From the NCBI RefSeq assembly GCF_023017105.1, contig NZ_JALKEV010000004.1:234603-298602 (forward strand): 64,000 nucleotides of DNA. Direction: 5' to 3'. The notes under the pieces are model-generated. The model did no database searches. It was not told where the DNA came from and worked only from the letters and a program-made list of their open reading frames with translations. Positions 46,218 to 54,435 of this stretch are shown piece after piece. The position numbers and the translations under genes were made by a program. The first letter of the stretch is position 1, and every line of letters begins with the position of its first letter. The stretch is from Halalkalibacter sp. APA_J-10(15) (GTDB lineage: Bacteria > Bacillota > Bacilli > Bacillales > Bacillaceae_D).

Positions 46218-48365
46218 CTAATGAAATCCAAACTGAAAGGTTGCTTCAACCAAATTAGAAGCTTCACCTGATTGCTCTGTTTGATAATTGTACGATACAA
46301 CTTGATAGGTCTTTGTTATAAATGGATTATAGATGGGCAATGTATATTCATGAATACCCATAACAGTCGCAACCTCTTCCTTACTCTCTTCATTTATTTC
46401 ATAGATCGTATACTGTACCCGCCCATCTTCCGTTTCAGTCCAATTTAATCGTACACTAAATGGGGCTCGGCCACCAAACGCCTTGGAAGCTTGCAATTCA
46501 AGAGAAGTAGGCATTCTTATAGGTCGTTCTAATTCATTAACATTGATCGGCTTATTAAATGTAAGTAAGCTATTCTCACTTCTGTGTTCACTAATAATAT
46601 CCTTAAACAATACCGTAGGATACTGACTACCACCATTGAAGTATTGATCAGTTGTCGTTACATCATACCCCATCCACACTGCTCCGACCGCTTTCGGAGT
46701 GTATCCAACAAACCATGCATCGCGAGTAGCACCCTGAACATCAGGAAAGGATGTCGTACCTGTCTTTCCTGCTAAAGACCACTGAGTATTTCCAACAGCT
46801 GCTGTCCCCTCCTGAACAACAGATTCAAGCATCCTTGTCATATCCCAGGCTAGCTGTCGATTTACAACTGCTCGTTTTTCCTGACTTGCTTCACCTAATT
46901 TCTCTCCATCACGCGAGTAAATTTCTGAAATAAAAGACGGCTTCACATAATAACCACCATTCGCAAAGATTTGATAAGCAGCCGCCAATTCAAGCGGAGA
47001 TACACCTTCACTTAATCCACCTAAAGCTATTGCTAACCCTCGATCCTCAATTTCAATTTGAACGTCATTGAGTAGTGCTATCGAATCGTCCAATCCTATT
47101 TGATCAAGTAACCAAACCGCCGGCGCGTTTGTCGATTGTATGATTGCTTCATAAAGAGAGATTTCACCTTGATAGTGATCATGATAATTTCTCGGAGAGT
47201 ACCCATCATAATCGATTCGCTCATCCTTTAATAGTGAATAAGGCTCATACCCATTCATCATTGCTGGAGCAAAGACAGCAATCGGCTTAATGGACGATCC
47301 TGGCTGACGTTTAACATCAACACGATTCAATCCTTTCCTTACATACTCACGACCACCATGAGCTGCTAGTACGCCACCTGTTTGATGATCAATTAGGACA
47401 AATGCCGCTTCAGCATGAGCGTCTTCAGAAGGAAAATAGTGATCAGCTTGTAGTTTTGTATAAGCATCGATTAATAATTGCTCATCCATCGGGACGACGA
47501 TCGTATAACCTCCAGTTAGAAGCTCTTCATTTGTCAGCTGATAACGCTCTTCCGCTTCATTCATGACCATATCGATATACGTAAAATATGGGTCGAGATT
47601 AAGATCCTTGCGCTCGGCAACCGCGACAGTTCTTCCTTTCAGACGAACAGCCTCATCAGCTGATAAGAACCCATTTTGTTGCATAACAGATAATACAAGG
47701 TCACGACGCTCTTTACTACGCTCAATATCAACAAGTGGTGAATAGGCATTAGGAGCTTTCGGTAAGCCTGCTAACAACGCTCCTTCATCCACCGTTAATT
47801 CTGAAACATTTTTATTAAAGTAAAGTGTGGCTGCTGCTTGAATACCATACACACCGTGCCCAAAATAAATTTGATTTAAATACATCTCTAGTATCTCATC
47901 TTTGCTATACCGTCTCTCTAAATTCATCGCAATTGAAACTTCCTGTGTCTTTCTTAACCATGATTTCTCATTTGACAAAAAGACATTTTTGGCAAGTTGC
48001 TGTGTAATCGTGCTACCACCTTCACCCTTTGCACCTGCTGCAATATCTCGATACAAGGCACGGCCAATTGCTCTCATATCAAACCCTTGATGCTCATAAT
48101 AGCGGACATCTTCTATGGCCACAAAGGCATCTCGAACATATTCTGGTACATCTATTATTGAGATTGGTTCTCTATTTTCACGATATAATTGAGTAATTAA
48201 TTCGCCATTTTGATCGACTAATGATGTCGTTGATTTCATAACGAGCTTCTCTTCATCAATGACATATTGGCCAGTTAATAGAAAAGTAAGATATATAATA
48301 AAAGCTAATAATATAAGTGTGATAGAGCCTCCAAACCAGAGAACTATCCGCTTTTTCATTGTCAT
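46218..48365 (-). CDS. pbpF: PbpF-like class A penicillin-binding protein (PBP1a family)
   Basis: 715 residues. One N-terminal membrane anchor (about 5-32), a GT51 glycosyltransferase domain (about 55-225: IEDVRYYEHQGFDMRAIGRA, GGSTITQQLAKN, ILEMYLNQIYFGHGVYG), and a transpeptidase domain (about 300-610) with SSIK (active-site Ser), STN and KTGTT. A fibronectin-like C-terminal stretch follows. It polymerises and crosslinks peptidoglycan outside the membrane. In B. subtilis pbpF is also next to hemE. ATG at 48365 follows AAAGGGGGTG. Confidence 0.93.
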   Translation of the reverse strand: MTMKKRIVLWFGGSITLILLAFIIYLTFLLTGQYVIDEEKLVMKSTTSLVDQNGELITQLYRENREPISIIDVPEYVRDAFVAIEDVRYYEHQGFDMRAIGRALYRDIAAGAKGEGGSTITQQLAKNVFLSNEKSWLRKTQEVSIAMNLERRYSKDEILEMYLNQIYFGHGVYGIQAAATLYFNKNVSELTVDEGALLAGLPKAPNAYSPLVDIERSKERRDLVLSVMQQNGFLSADEAVRLKGRTVAVAERKDLNLDPYFTYIDMVMNEAEERYQLTNEELLTGGYTIVVPMDEQLLIDAYTKLQADHYFPSEDAHAEAAFVLIDHQTGGVLAAHGGREYVRKGLNRVDVKRQPGSSIKPIAVFAPAMMNGYEPYSLLKDERIDYDGYSPRNYHDHYQGEISLYEAIIQSTNAPAVWLLDQIGLDDSIALLNDVQIEIEDRGLAIALGGLSEGVSPLELAAAYQIFANGGYYVKPSFISEIYSRDGEKLGEASQEKRAVVNRQLAWDMTRMLESVVQEGTAAVGNTQWSLAGKTGTTSFPDVQGATRDAWFVGYTPKAVGAVWMGYDVTTTDQYFNGGSQYPTVLFKDIISEHRSENSLLTFNKPINVNELERPIRMPTSLELQASKAFGGRAPFSVRLNWTETEDGRVQYTIYEINEESKEEVATVMGIHEYTLPIYNPFITKTYQVVSYNYQTEQSGEASNLVEATFQFGFH

Positions 48366-48840
48366 GTATACACCCCCTTTAACGTACATATGTTTCTTTT
48401 TATCATAACGATTATTATTTAATAATGCGAATCATCAGCTTTAGCTTTATGCAAATTTTATCATAAAATGTCGATGGAATCTTCAAATCGCTACATCTCT
48501 TTCACGCTAAAAAATACTCACATAAAAGTGAGTATACTCAAGCCTATCAACTATTTAATTATACCTTCATAACGTTTGTACTTTGAAAGATGCCTCAGAA
48601 ACACTTGAGATAAATACTGAATAATATATTCCGCAATGAGACCTGTTACTTGCGAAGATGGTGTAAATAATGAGGTCTGCATGAATGTAGCTCTTTACAC
48701 CTTCCTTTTTTAATATTAGCTATGTACACCAAGATCCATACGAATACCCATAAAAACAATTCAATTAACATATGAATCCATCCTAAAGAGGATAACACTA
48801 GTCTACTCCATAGAATGATTCGTAACATCTATATCTTAAT
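48366..48840. other. intergenic region between liaR and pbpF
   Basis: 475 bp. It holds a leftward terminator (48510-48536), the pbpF promoter presumably at about 48370-48480, and a doubtful 60-codon open frame (48646-48828) just after liaR whose hydrophobic first half could be a tiny membrane protein; its ribosome site is weak. Confidence 0.4.
48510..48536 (-). terminator. terminator of the lia operon
   Basis: ATACTCAC (48514-48521) pairs with GTGAGTAT (48528-48535), loop ATAAAA; leftward it is followed by TTTTTTAGC. It lies about 300 bp past liaR. Confidence 0.78.
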
Positions 48841-49473
48841 TTATTCAACTAACCCAAATCGATGAGCATATACAGCAATTTGCGTCCGATCTTCAAGCAT
48901 TAGTTTCTGAAGAATATGGCTTACATGTGTCTTCACGGTTTTTATCCCGATAAAAAGCGTATCAGCAATCTCCTGATTGCTCTTTCCTTCACCTATGAGC
49001 AGCAACACCTCATGCTCACGTCTCGTTAAGCTGTCGTGAAGGGGTTTCTCCTTCGCACTTCGCATCCTTTGCATCATTTTATTCGTTACTTGAGCCTCTA
49101 CAATTGCTTCTCCCTTAGCTGCACTTCTTATCGCCGTTGCTATTTCATTGGCAGAGGAGGTCTTTAACAAATAGCTAAATGCTCCAGCTTCAATAACAGG
49201 ATATACTTTTTCATCATCAATAAAGCTTGTCAAAACAATCACTTTAACATTTGGCAGCTTTTCTGTAATGGCTGATGTGGCTGTTATTCCATCCATCGTT
49301 TCCATTACTAGATCCATTAATACAACGTCAGGCTTTTTGTTTAATACTAAATCAACTCCTAGTTGGCCATTGCTAGCCTCTCCGACAACTTCAATATCAG
49401 CTTGTGTTGATAAAAAAGCGGACAGTCCCATACGTACCATTTCGTGATCATCAACTAATACGACTCGAATCAT
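48841..49473 (-). CDS. liaR: LiaR envelope-stress response regulator
   Basis: 210 residues. Receiver domain (1-120) with acidic pair D8-D9, phospho-acceptor D54 (VLMDLVMETMDG) and K104 region (FSYLLKTSSANE); LuxR-type HTH (about 145-208: LTRREHEVLLLIGEGKSNQEIADTLFIGIKTVKTHVSHILQKL). Matches LiaR/VraR. Phosphorylated by LiaS, it activates liaIH on cell-wall antibiotic stress. ATG overlaps the liaS stop as ATGA; GGAGGGACGAACA precedes it. Confidence 0.94.
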   Translation of the reverse strand: MIRVVLVDDHEMVRMGLSAFLSTQADIEVVGEASNGQLGVDLVLNKKPDVVLMDLVMETMDGITATSAITEKLPNVKVIVLTSFIDDEKVYPVIEAGAFSYLLKTSSANEIATAIRSAAKGEAIVEAQVTNKMMQRMRSAKEKPLHDSLTRREHEVLLLIGEGKSNQEIADTLFIGIKTVKTHVSHILQKLMLEDRTQIAVYAHRFGLVE

Positions 49474-50522
49474 TGTTCGTCCCTCCATGTGACTGGAATG
49501 TTTGCCTCTATTTGTGTTCCTTTATTCGGTACGGAAACGATATGTAATGTACCACCAATTTCATTCATTCGTTCTTTCATTGTTTGCAAACCATAAGAGC
49601 TCTGCTGAACGTCCTTCTCAGAGAAGCCAACACCGTTATCAATTAACTTTAATTTGACTTCTTTATCCGTTTGTTTCAAATCAAATTCGAGCTGTGATGC
49701 TTTTGCATGCCTAAGAACATTCGAAATCGCTTCCTGAACCATACGAAACAATTGATCTTCTATTCCTTTTGGCATCAATAAACCGTCTGCTATTTTCACT
49801 TGAATTCGTATTTGATATTTTTGCTTTAACTCAGTAAGAAGCTGCTCAACTCCCTCATGAAGACTCTTTCCTTCTAAATGAGCAGGACGCAAATGAAGCA
49901 ATAATGCCCTCATTTCAGCCTGTGCCGTATTAGCCATTTTCTCCACTACCTTCACTTGCTCAACAGAAGAATCCTCTTTTTCCTCAAGGCTTTGTTTAAT
50001 CGCTGCAGTCATCATGGAAATCGCAAATAATTGCTGACTAACAGCATCATGTAACTCCCGTGCTAATCGCTGCCTTTCCTCCGTAACAGCGGCTTTCTTC
50101 ATTGAATCCTGCATACGAGCTCGTTCGGCTGATAAACGTTGCAAAGATGCTACTTGCTCCTCAATATGAGCCGCCATTCTGTTCATACGATCAGCTAGCT
50201 CTGACACTTCATCTTCACCACTTATTTCTGTTCGGTAAGCAAAAGTTCCCCTCTCATATTTCGCGGCAGCATGCACAAGTTGATCCATTCTTCTCCGCAT
50301 CGGTAATGCTTGAAGATAGCCACTTACAATTCCTGTCATAATAATAACGGCAATACACAATACTAACACTGGAATACCTGCAAGTGAATAATCAATTAAC
50401 AATAGAAAACCACGGCTGCTTTCATACGTAATCATAAAAATAAGGAAAAATGAAATAAGAAACATCGCAACTAAATTATGTCGAATGAACTGCCATTGAA
50501 TACGCGCAAGCCGTTTTCTCAT
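49470..50522 (-). CDS. liaS: LiaS sensor histidine kinase
   Basis: 350 residues. Two membrane helices (about 14-32 and 48-70) with a very short extracellular loop, as in intramembrane-sensing kinases; HAMP (about 72-125); HisKA_3 with EERQRLARELHDAVSQQLFAISMM (H158); HATPase (about 245-345) with NVLRHAKAS and DNGVGF. LiaF normally holds it inactive. Overlaps liaF and liaR by ATGA at each end. Confidence 0.94.
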   Translation of the reverse strand: MRKRLARIQWQFIRHNLVAMFLISFFLIFMITYESSRGFLLLIDYSLAGIPVLVLCIAVIIMTGIVSGYLQALPMRRRMDQLVHAAAKYERGTFAYRTEISGEDEVSELADRMNRMAAHIEEQVASLQRLSAERARMQDSMKKAAVTEERQRLARELHDAVSQQLFAISMMTAAIKQSLEEKEDSSVEQVKVVEKMANTAQAEMRALLLHLRPAHLEGKSLHEGVEQLLTELKQKYQIRIQVKIADGLLMPKGIEDQLFRMVQEAISNVLRHAKASQLEFDLKQTDKEVKLKLIDNGVGFSEKDVQQSSYGLQTMKERMNEIGGTLHIVSVPNKGTQIEANIPVTWRDEQ

Positions 50523-51268
50523 AGTGAACGCACCTTCACTTCCCCAATCGAGGTTGACAATATGAGCTTGACACGTCGAGAGGATTCTTTATATCCTTTC
50601 GTTGTAATACTTAAGTTCGGATTAATACCGCTATGCCGCTCATGAAGAACAGCTACTTCCCCTAGGATCGTGGAAGCTTGCACTGAAACAGCTAGGTCGT
50701 CAGGAATATAAATCTGAACTTCGCCAATCAACCCTTGAACAATAACAACCGTCTCACCTTCTGGTATAATAGCCCTTGATAAATCTAGACGAACTTCTCC
50801 TATACCGTTCCACACTGTCATATCTCTTAGTTCGAATGATTCACGATAATCAATCTCACCAATAATACTTCTACGAATAAGTGGCGCATCATCATGATAA
50901 GCGCTATGCTCCTGTCGTGGTTCTATTTCCTTCTGATCATTTTCATCCGTTTCCCATTTTGTTTCGTAAATGTTTTCTTGATTACCATTGTTGTTAGAGC
51001 GCAATAAACGAATCCCAAAATAAATTGCCACACCTGCAATGAAAAGGGAAAAGAAATTGATAGAAAAAATGAAATCAAACACAACTGTTAAAAAAATGAT
51101 AAAAAATAGCAAACTTAAGAAGCGATGACCCTTTTGGTAAAAAAATATCGCCAACAATATAAAAATGAGCGGTCCAATTAAAGAACCAATTGAAAGATGA
51201 AAGGAATTAAACAGAAGATTTAATCCGATAATGGCAATAATAATTCCAATTAATGTTTGTTTCTTCAT
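50519..51268 (-). CDS. liaF: LiaF, inhibitor of LiaRS
   Basis: 249 residues. Four short hydrophobic segments in the first ~95 residues, an acidic linker, then a C-terminal domain (about 130-249) with SIIGEIDYRESFELRDMTVWNGIGEVRLDLSRAIIPEGETVVIVQGLIGEVQIYIP, the DUF2154/LiaF pattern of repeated IGE turns. In the family it keeps LiaS off until cell-wall stress. Translationally coupled to liaS. Confidence 0.93.
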   Translation of the reverse strand: MKKQTLIGIIIAIIGLNLLFNSFHLSIGSLIGPLIFILLAIFFYQKGHRFLSLLFFIIFLTVVFDFIFSINFFSLFIAGVAIYFGIRLLRSNNNGNQENIYETKWETDENDQKEIEPRQEHSAYHDDAPLIRRSIIGEIDYRESFELRDMTVWNGIGEVRLDLSRAIIPEGETVVIVQGLIGEVQIYIPDDLAVSVQASTILGEVAVLHERHSGINPNLSITTKGYKESSRRVKLILSTSIGEVKVRSL

Positions 51269-51291
51269 GAGAACCGCTCCTTTCCAACAAT

Positions 51292-52161
51292 TTATTTAAT
51301 TACAATATCTCCGGAGGTCGTAGTAACCGAGACTGGATATTCCCCCTCACCAATCTTACCAGAAATTTTACGATTGGAAAGCTGCTGATTTGACAAACTC
51401 GGTACAACCATTAAATCGCCAGAGGTCGTCTTTAATGATAAATCTGCATTCGCATTGGCCAAGTCTACAAGTACATCGCCTGAAATCGTTCGTAGTGCCG
51501 CTTCCTTATGCTCATTCTGAAATTCTGCCTGAATATCTCCTGAAGTCGTCTTGGCAACTAGAGCTCCCTGAATAGTTAGGATACCAATGTCTCCTGAAAC
51601 TGTCTCAGCCTTCACTTCTTCTGCCAATATACTCTCTATTAAAATATCGCCAGAGGTCGTTTTGAAATCCGCTTCCGAGTCAATAGTAAGAGAATCAGCC
51701 TTTATATCACCTGATACCGTTTTTAGAACAATAGAATTTACGCTTGACGATTCACGCATGAGTATGTCACCTGAGACAGAATGAACTTCAATAGAATCCA
51801 TATAATCTGCTGGAATTCTAGCAATTGCTTGCTCTTGCTGAAAAGAAAAATCAAATGATAGAAAGGCAAAGCGTTGTTCTCGTTTAACCTCTACTGTTAA
51901 TGCACCATTTTGCACAGAAGAATACATATTCGTACTATTATGCTTATTTACTAACTCAACTTCAATATATGAGCTATCTGACTCTTCAATTTCCCAATCC
52001 ACTGACACACCAGAAAGCTTCACCTGATTCAATTGATCCGTGGATTCCTGTAAATAGTCCCCTACCTCATCCTTGTTCATTGTTGACCACGCTGGCCAAA
52101 CAGCAGACACAACGATGATTACACCAAAGATAATTAAAGCGATCCCCAATAAAGATTTCAT
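51292..52161 (-). CDS. liaG: LiaG-like DUF4097 beta-repeat membrane protein
   Basis: 289 residues. One N-terminal membrane helix (about 4-24) then an extracellular beta-helix-like domain with about nine SGDI/SGDV-type turns (SVSGDI, TVSGDI, TTSGDI and so on, about 125-289) spaced 15-22 residues, the DUF4097 pattern. In B. subtilis LiaG is the membrane-anchored fourth product of liaIHGFSR with unclear role. GGGGGACTTATC favours ATG 52161 over GTG 52179. Confidence 0.9.
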   Translation of the reverse strand: MKSLLGIALIIFGVIIVVSAVWPAWSTMNKDEVGDYLQESTDQLNQVKLSGVSVDWEIEESDSSYIEVELVNKHNSTNMYSSVQNGALTVEVKREQRFAFLSFDFSFQQEQAIARIPADYMDSIEVHSVSGDILMRESSSVNSIVLKTVSGDIKADSLTIDSEADFKTTSGDILIESILAEEVKAETVSGDIGILTIQGALVAKTTSGDIQAEFQNEHKEAALRTISGDVLVDLANANADLSLKTTSGDLMVVPSLSNQQLSNRKISGKIGEGEYPVSVTTTSGDIVIK

Positions 52162-52179
52162 GATAAGTCCCCCATTCAC

Positions 52180-52208
52180 TTAAGAAAACCGCGCAGCGGC
52201 TATTCTTA
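52180..52208 (-). terminator. attenuating hairpin between liaH and liaG
   Basis: TAAGAAAACCGC and GCGGCTATTCTTA form a stem with loop GCA (partly mismatched). The AAGAAAACCGC arm matches the hairpin family at 1.4 and 37.4-37.6 kb. Partial termination here would explain high liaIH and low liaGFSR expression, as known in B. subtilis. Confidence 0.5.
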
Positions 52209-52267
52209 CATGCGATAAAGTCGTGAGGGAAGGAAAGAAAAATACTCCAATCCCCACACGACTGTAC

Positions 52268-52915
52268 TCATAATCTCTGTTCGTTTAATTTAGCCTTTAA
52301 TTGCTTTAACTCATCCATTACTAATTGATTTACCTGAAAGGTTTCGTGCTTATGCGTCTTCCCTTGGTGTCGTTCCATTTCCGTTATTCTCTCTTCCCAT
52401 CGTTCAAATGGATCTTCCTGTATTTGCGAGCGACGGATGCCTTGCTTCTCCAACTGTTCAACATGGCGTTTTGATTCAACTGCTTCCATTCGTAATAACA
52501 GATCAAGCTTACGTTCCTTTAGCTTTTGATACTTCACAAGTAACTGCTCTAATTCAGCCTTTTGTTCAACAAGCTGCTCCTCATTACGCTCAAATAAAGC
52601 ATCATAACGATTTTTCTGCTCATACGCATCATGCTTGTTGTTTAATAGCTTTTTTGCTAGTTCCTCATCCTCATTTTCTAAGGCGATTTTCGCTTGCTTT
52701 TCTCGCTTCGCAATTGTTTCCTTCAACTGCTCAGCATCCTTTCTTAACGTTTCAGAAAGCTCTTGCTTCTTTTTAATTAATTGTGTCATTCGTTTTATTT
52801 CTACATTCACATCTCGCATATATTGCTTCACCATTATAACAGGATCTTCCATCTTTTCTAACCCTTCATTTACATAAGCCTTAAAAAATTGCTGAACTCG
52901 CTTTGTCATATCCAT
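52268..52915 (-). CDS. liaH: LiaH, PspA-family stress protein
   Basis: 215 residues, almost wholly coiled coil (long KEL/EQL-rich helices about 20-150) as in PspA/IM30. LiaH forms large rings that sit at LiaI in the membrane under antibiotic stress. N-terminal MDMTKRVQQFFKAYVNEGLEKMEDP fits the family's amphipathic start. The ATG at 52915 is 9 bp from AGGAGG; the one at 52924 abuts it. 16 bp after liaI. Confidence 0.93.
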   Translation of the reverse strand: MDMTKRVQQFFKAYVNEGLEKMEDPVIMVKQYMRDVNVEIKRMTQLIKKKQELSETLRKDAEQLKETIAKREKQAKIALENEDEELAKKLLNNKHDAYEQKNRYDALFERNEEQLVEQKAELEQLLVKYQKLKERKLDLLLRMEAVESKRHVEQLEKQGIRRSQIQEDPFERWEERITEMERHQGKTHKHETFQVNQLVMDELKQLKAKLNEQRL

Positions 52916-52931
52916 CTTTAGCATCCTCCTA

Positions 52932-53327
52932 CTATTTCTTTTCTAATAAGCGATCGATTTCTTCATCTAATGAATCATATGTTGATTTCGAGTAATCCAA
53001 GCTTTCCTCTTCCGCTTCCTCGTCCTTATTCATATCATTTTTTGTCATAAATTGATAACCAACATAAACTAAAAACCCACCAATTAATAAACTAATGACA
53101 CCTCCTATGCCTCCGAATAAAAAGCTTATTCCCAGAACAACCAGAATAATGCTAGATAATGACCAGCGTCCATGCTCTTGGTAGCGGCAGTACCCCCAAT
53201 ACAACAGAGCAGCTCCAATTGCAAGTCCTAGCAATCCTCCAAGATGTATTCCAATCAAGCTTAGTAGCATACTTGCTCCAATAAAAATAAGTAAAAAACC
53301 GACAAACACTTTTCCTGTTATTTTCAT
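52932..53327 (-). CDS. liaI: LiaI-like membrane protein
   Basis: 131 residues. Four hydrophobic segments (about 7-25, 28-47, 56-74, 78-93) then an acidic tail (about 98-131: DEEAEEESLDYSKSTYDSLDEEIDRLLEKK). LiaI is the membrane anchor that LiaH binds. It is first in the operon; GAAGGAGGACAT precedes the ATG. Similar in type to LiaI and also to DUF2154-linked proteins; position makes the assignment. Confidence 0.85.
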   Translation of the reverse strand: MKITGKVFVGFLLIFIGASMLLSLIGIHLGGLLGLAIGAALLYWGYCRYQEHGRWSLSSIILVVLGISFLFGGIGGVISLLIGGFLVYVGYQFMTKNDMNKDEEAEEESLDYSKSTYDSLDEEIDRLLEKK

Positions 53328-53406
53328 TGCTATGTCCTCCTTCTTGAATCTACTCTTATCATACAGGACACTCGATTTACTGTAGCCACTCTCAAGATTG
53401 TTTTTC

Positions 53407-53439
53407 TCTCAGACTTTAGACTGAGAGAACACTCAGTCT
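53407..53439 (-). promoter_or_regulatory. likely LiaR-binding palindromes upstream of liaI
   Basis: Two overlapping inverted repeats: TCTCAG-N8-CTGAGA (53407-53426) and AGACTGAG-N6-CTCAGTCT (53418-53439), 80-110 bp before liaI. Their position fits an activator site for the stress-inducible lia promoter. The rest of the 53328-53655 gap shows no gene; a sigma-A pair could not be fixed. Confidence 0.6.
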
Positions 53440-53655
53440 CTTGTCCTTTCCGTGAACTTTCATGGATCATCCTATTTTTAATGAATAATTGCGATATAAT
53501 AGACTGAGCTATAAGTATTCCACACGAATATCTCGTGGAAAGTTCCCATACTCCTAATAATAAATATCAGCTTTTTAATTATTTGATTTATAAAATCGAT
53601 TTGTTTTAGAATACATTTAAATGAACGTTCGTTGTATAAATGAGGAGGTTTCATA

Positions 53656-54369
53656 ATGGAAGTTTCAATCTGGCTCGCTTTTTTTGCTGGAATTATATCT
53701 TTTTTATCACCATGTATTTTCCCACTCGTACCAGCTTACTTAGCTCAATTAACTGGTACTTCAGTTACAGATAATCAAATTCAAGTAGATCGACGTTTTA
53801 TTTTTTCACGTAGTATCGGCTTCATTATCGGATTTACAACGATTTTTTTAATGCTTGGTCTATCATCAACGTTCATTGGACAGCTCTATTCAGGGAATCG
53901 TCAATTGATTGAACAGCTCGGTGGGATTATTATTGCAGTATTTGGGTTACAAATGATGGGAATCATATCAATTCGTATGCTTATGAGTGAGAAACGGTTA
54001 AATGTAAAACCAAGGAAATCAAAGAGCTTTGCTAACTCGATTTTAATTGGCTTTTTGTTTGGTACAGGCTGGTCACCATGTATAGGACTTGTCCTTTCAT
54101 CGATTCTTCTTCTTGCAAGCAGTTCAGAAACAATGATGACAGGAGTTTTTATGTTATTCGTCTATTCGATTGGTCTTGGAGTTCCATTTCTCCTCGTCTC
54201 TCTTATTTGGTCAAAATCACTTGATAAAGTACGCCGCTTAAACAAATGGCTCCCTAAAATTCAAAAAGGGAGTGGTGTTATTATGGTCATATTAGGAGTT
54301 CTATTATTCACCGGACAATACAGTACGATCTCGGCCTATTTAGCCAGGTTTGTCCCATTTGGAATCTAA
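53656..54369 (+). CDS. ccdA: CcdA thiol-disulfide transporter
   Basis: 237 residues, six membrane helices (DsbD-beta/CcdA fold). The redox Cys pair is C20 in SPCIFPLVPAY and C142 in GWSPCIGL, each before a proline/glycine turn. CcdA passes electrons from cytosolic thioredoxin to ResA- and StoA-type proteins for cytochrome c maturation and spore cortex synthesis. A GAGGAGG site precedes the ATG. No resA or other cytochrome maturation gene is nearby. Confidence 0.93.
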   Translation: MEVSIWLAFFAGIISFLSPCIFPLVPAYLAQLTGTSVTDNQIQVDRRFIFSRSIGFIIGFTTIFLMLGLSSTFIGQLYSGNRQLIEQLGGIIIAVFGLQMMGIISIRMLMSEKRLNVKPRKSKSFANSILIGFLFGTGWSPCIGLVLSSILLLASSSETMMTGVFMLFVYSIGLGVPFLLVSLIWSKSLDKVRRLNKWLPKIQKGSGVIMVILGVLLFTGQYSTISAYLARFVPFGI

Positions 54370-54435
54370 CTAAATTGAAACATATCCATTAAGCAACTTT
54401 AACGAACAGATTACGTCATCAGCCTTACGTTTGTT

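Noticed and set aside
48646-48828. 60-codon open frame just after liaR with a hydrophobic first half
   Set aside because: Ribosome site is weak and the second half is unlike a protein; kept only as a note in the intergenic entry.
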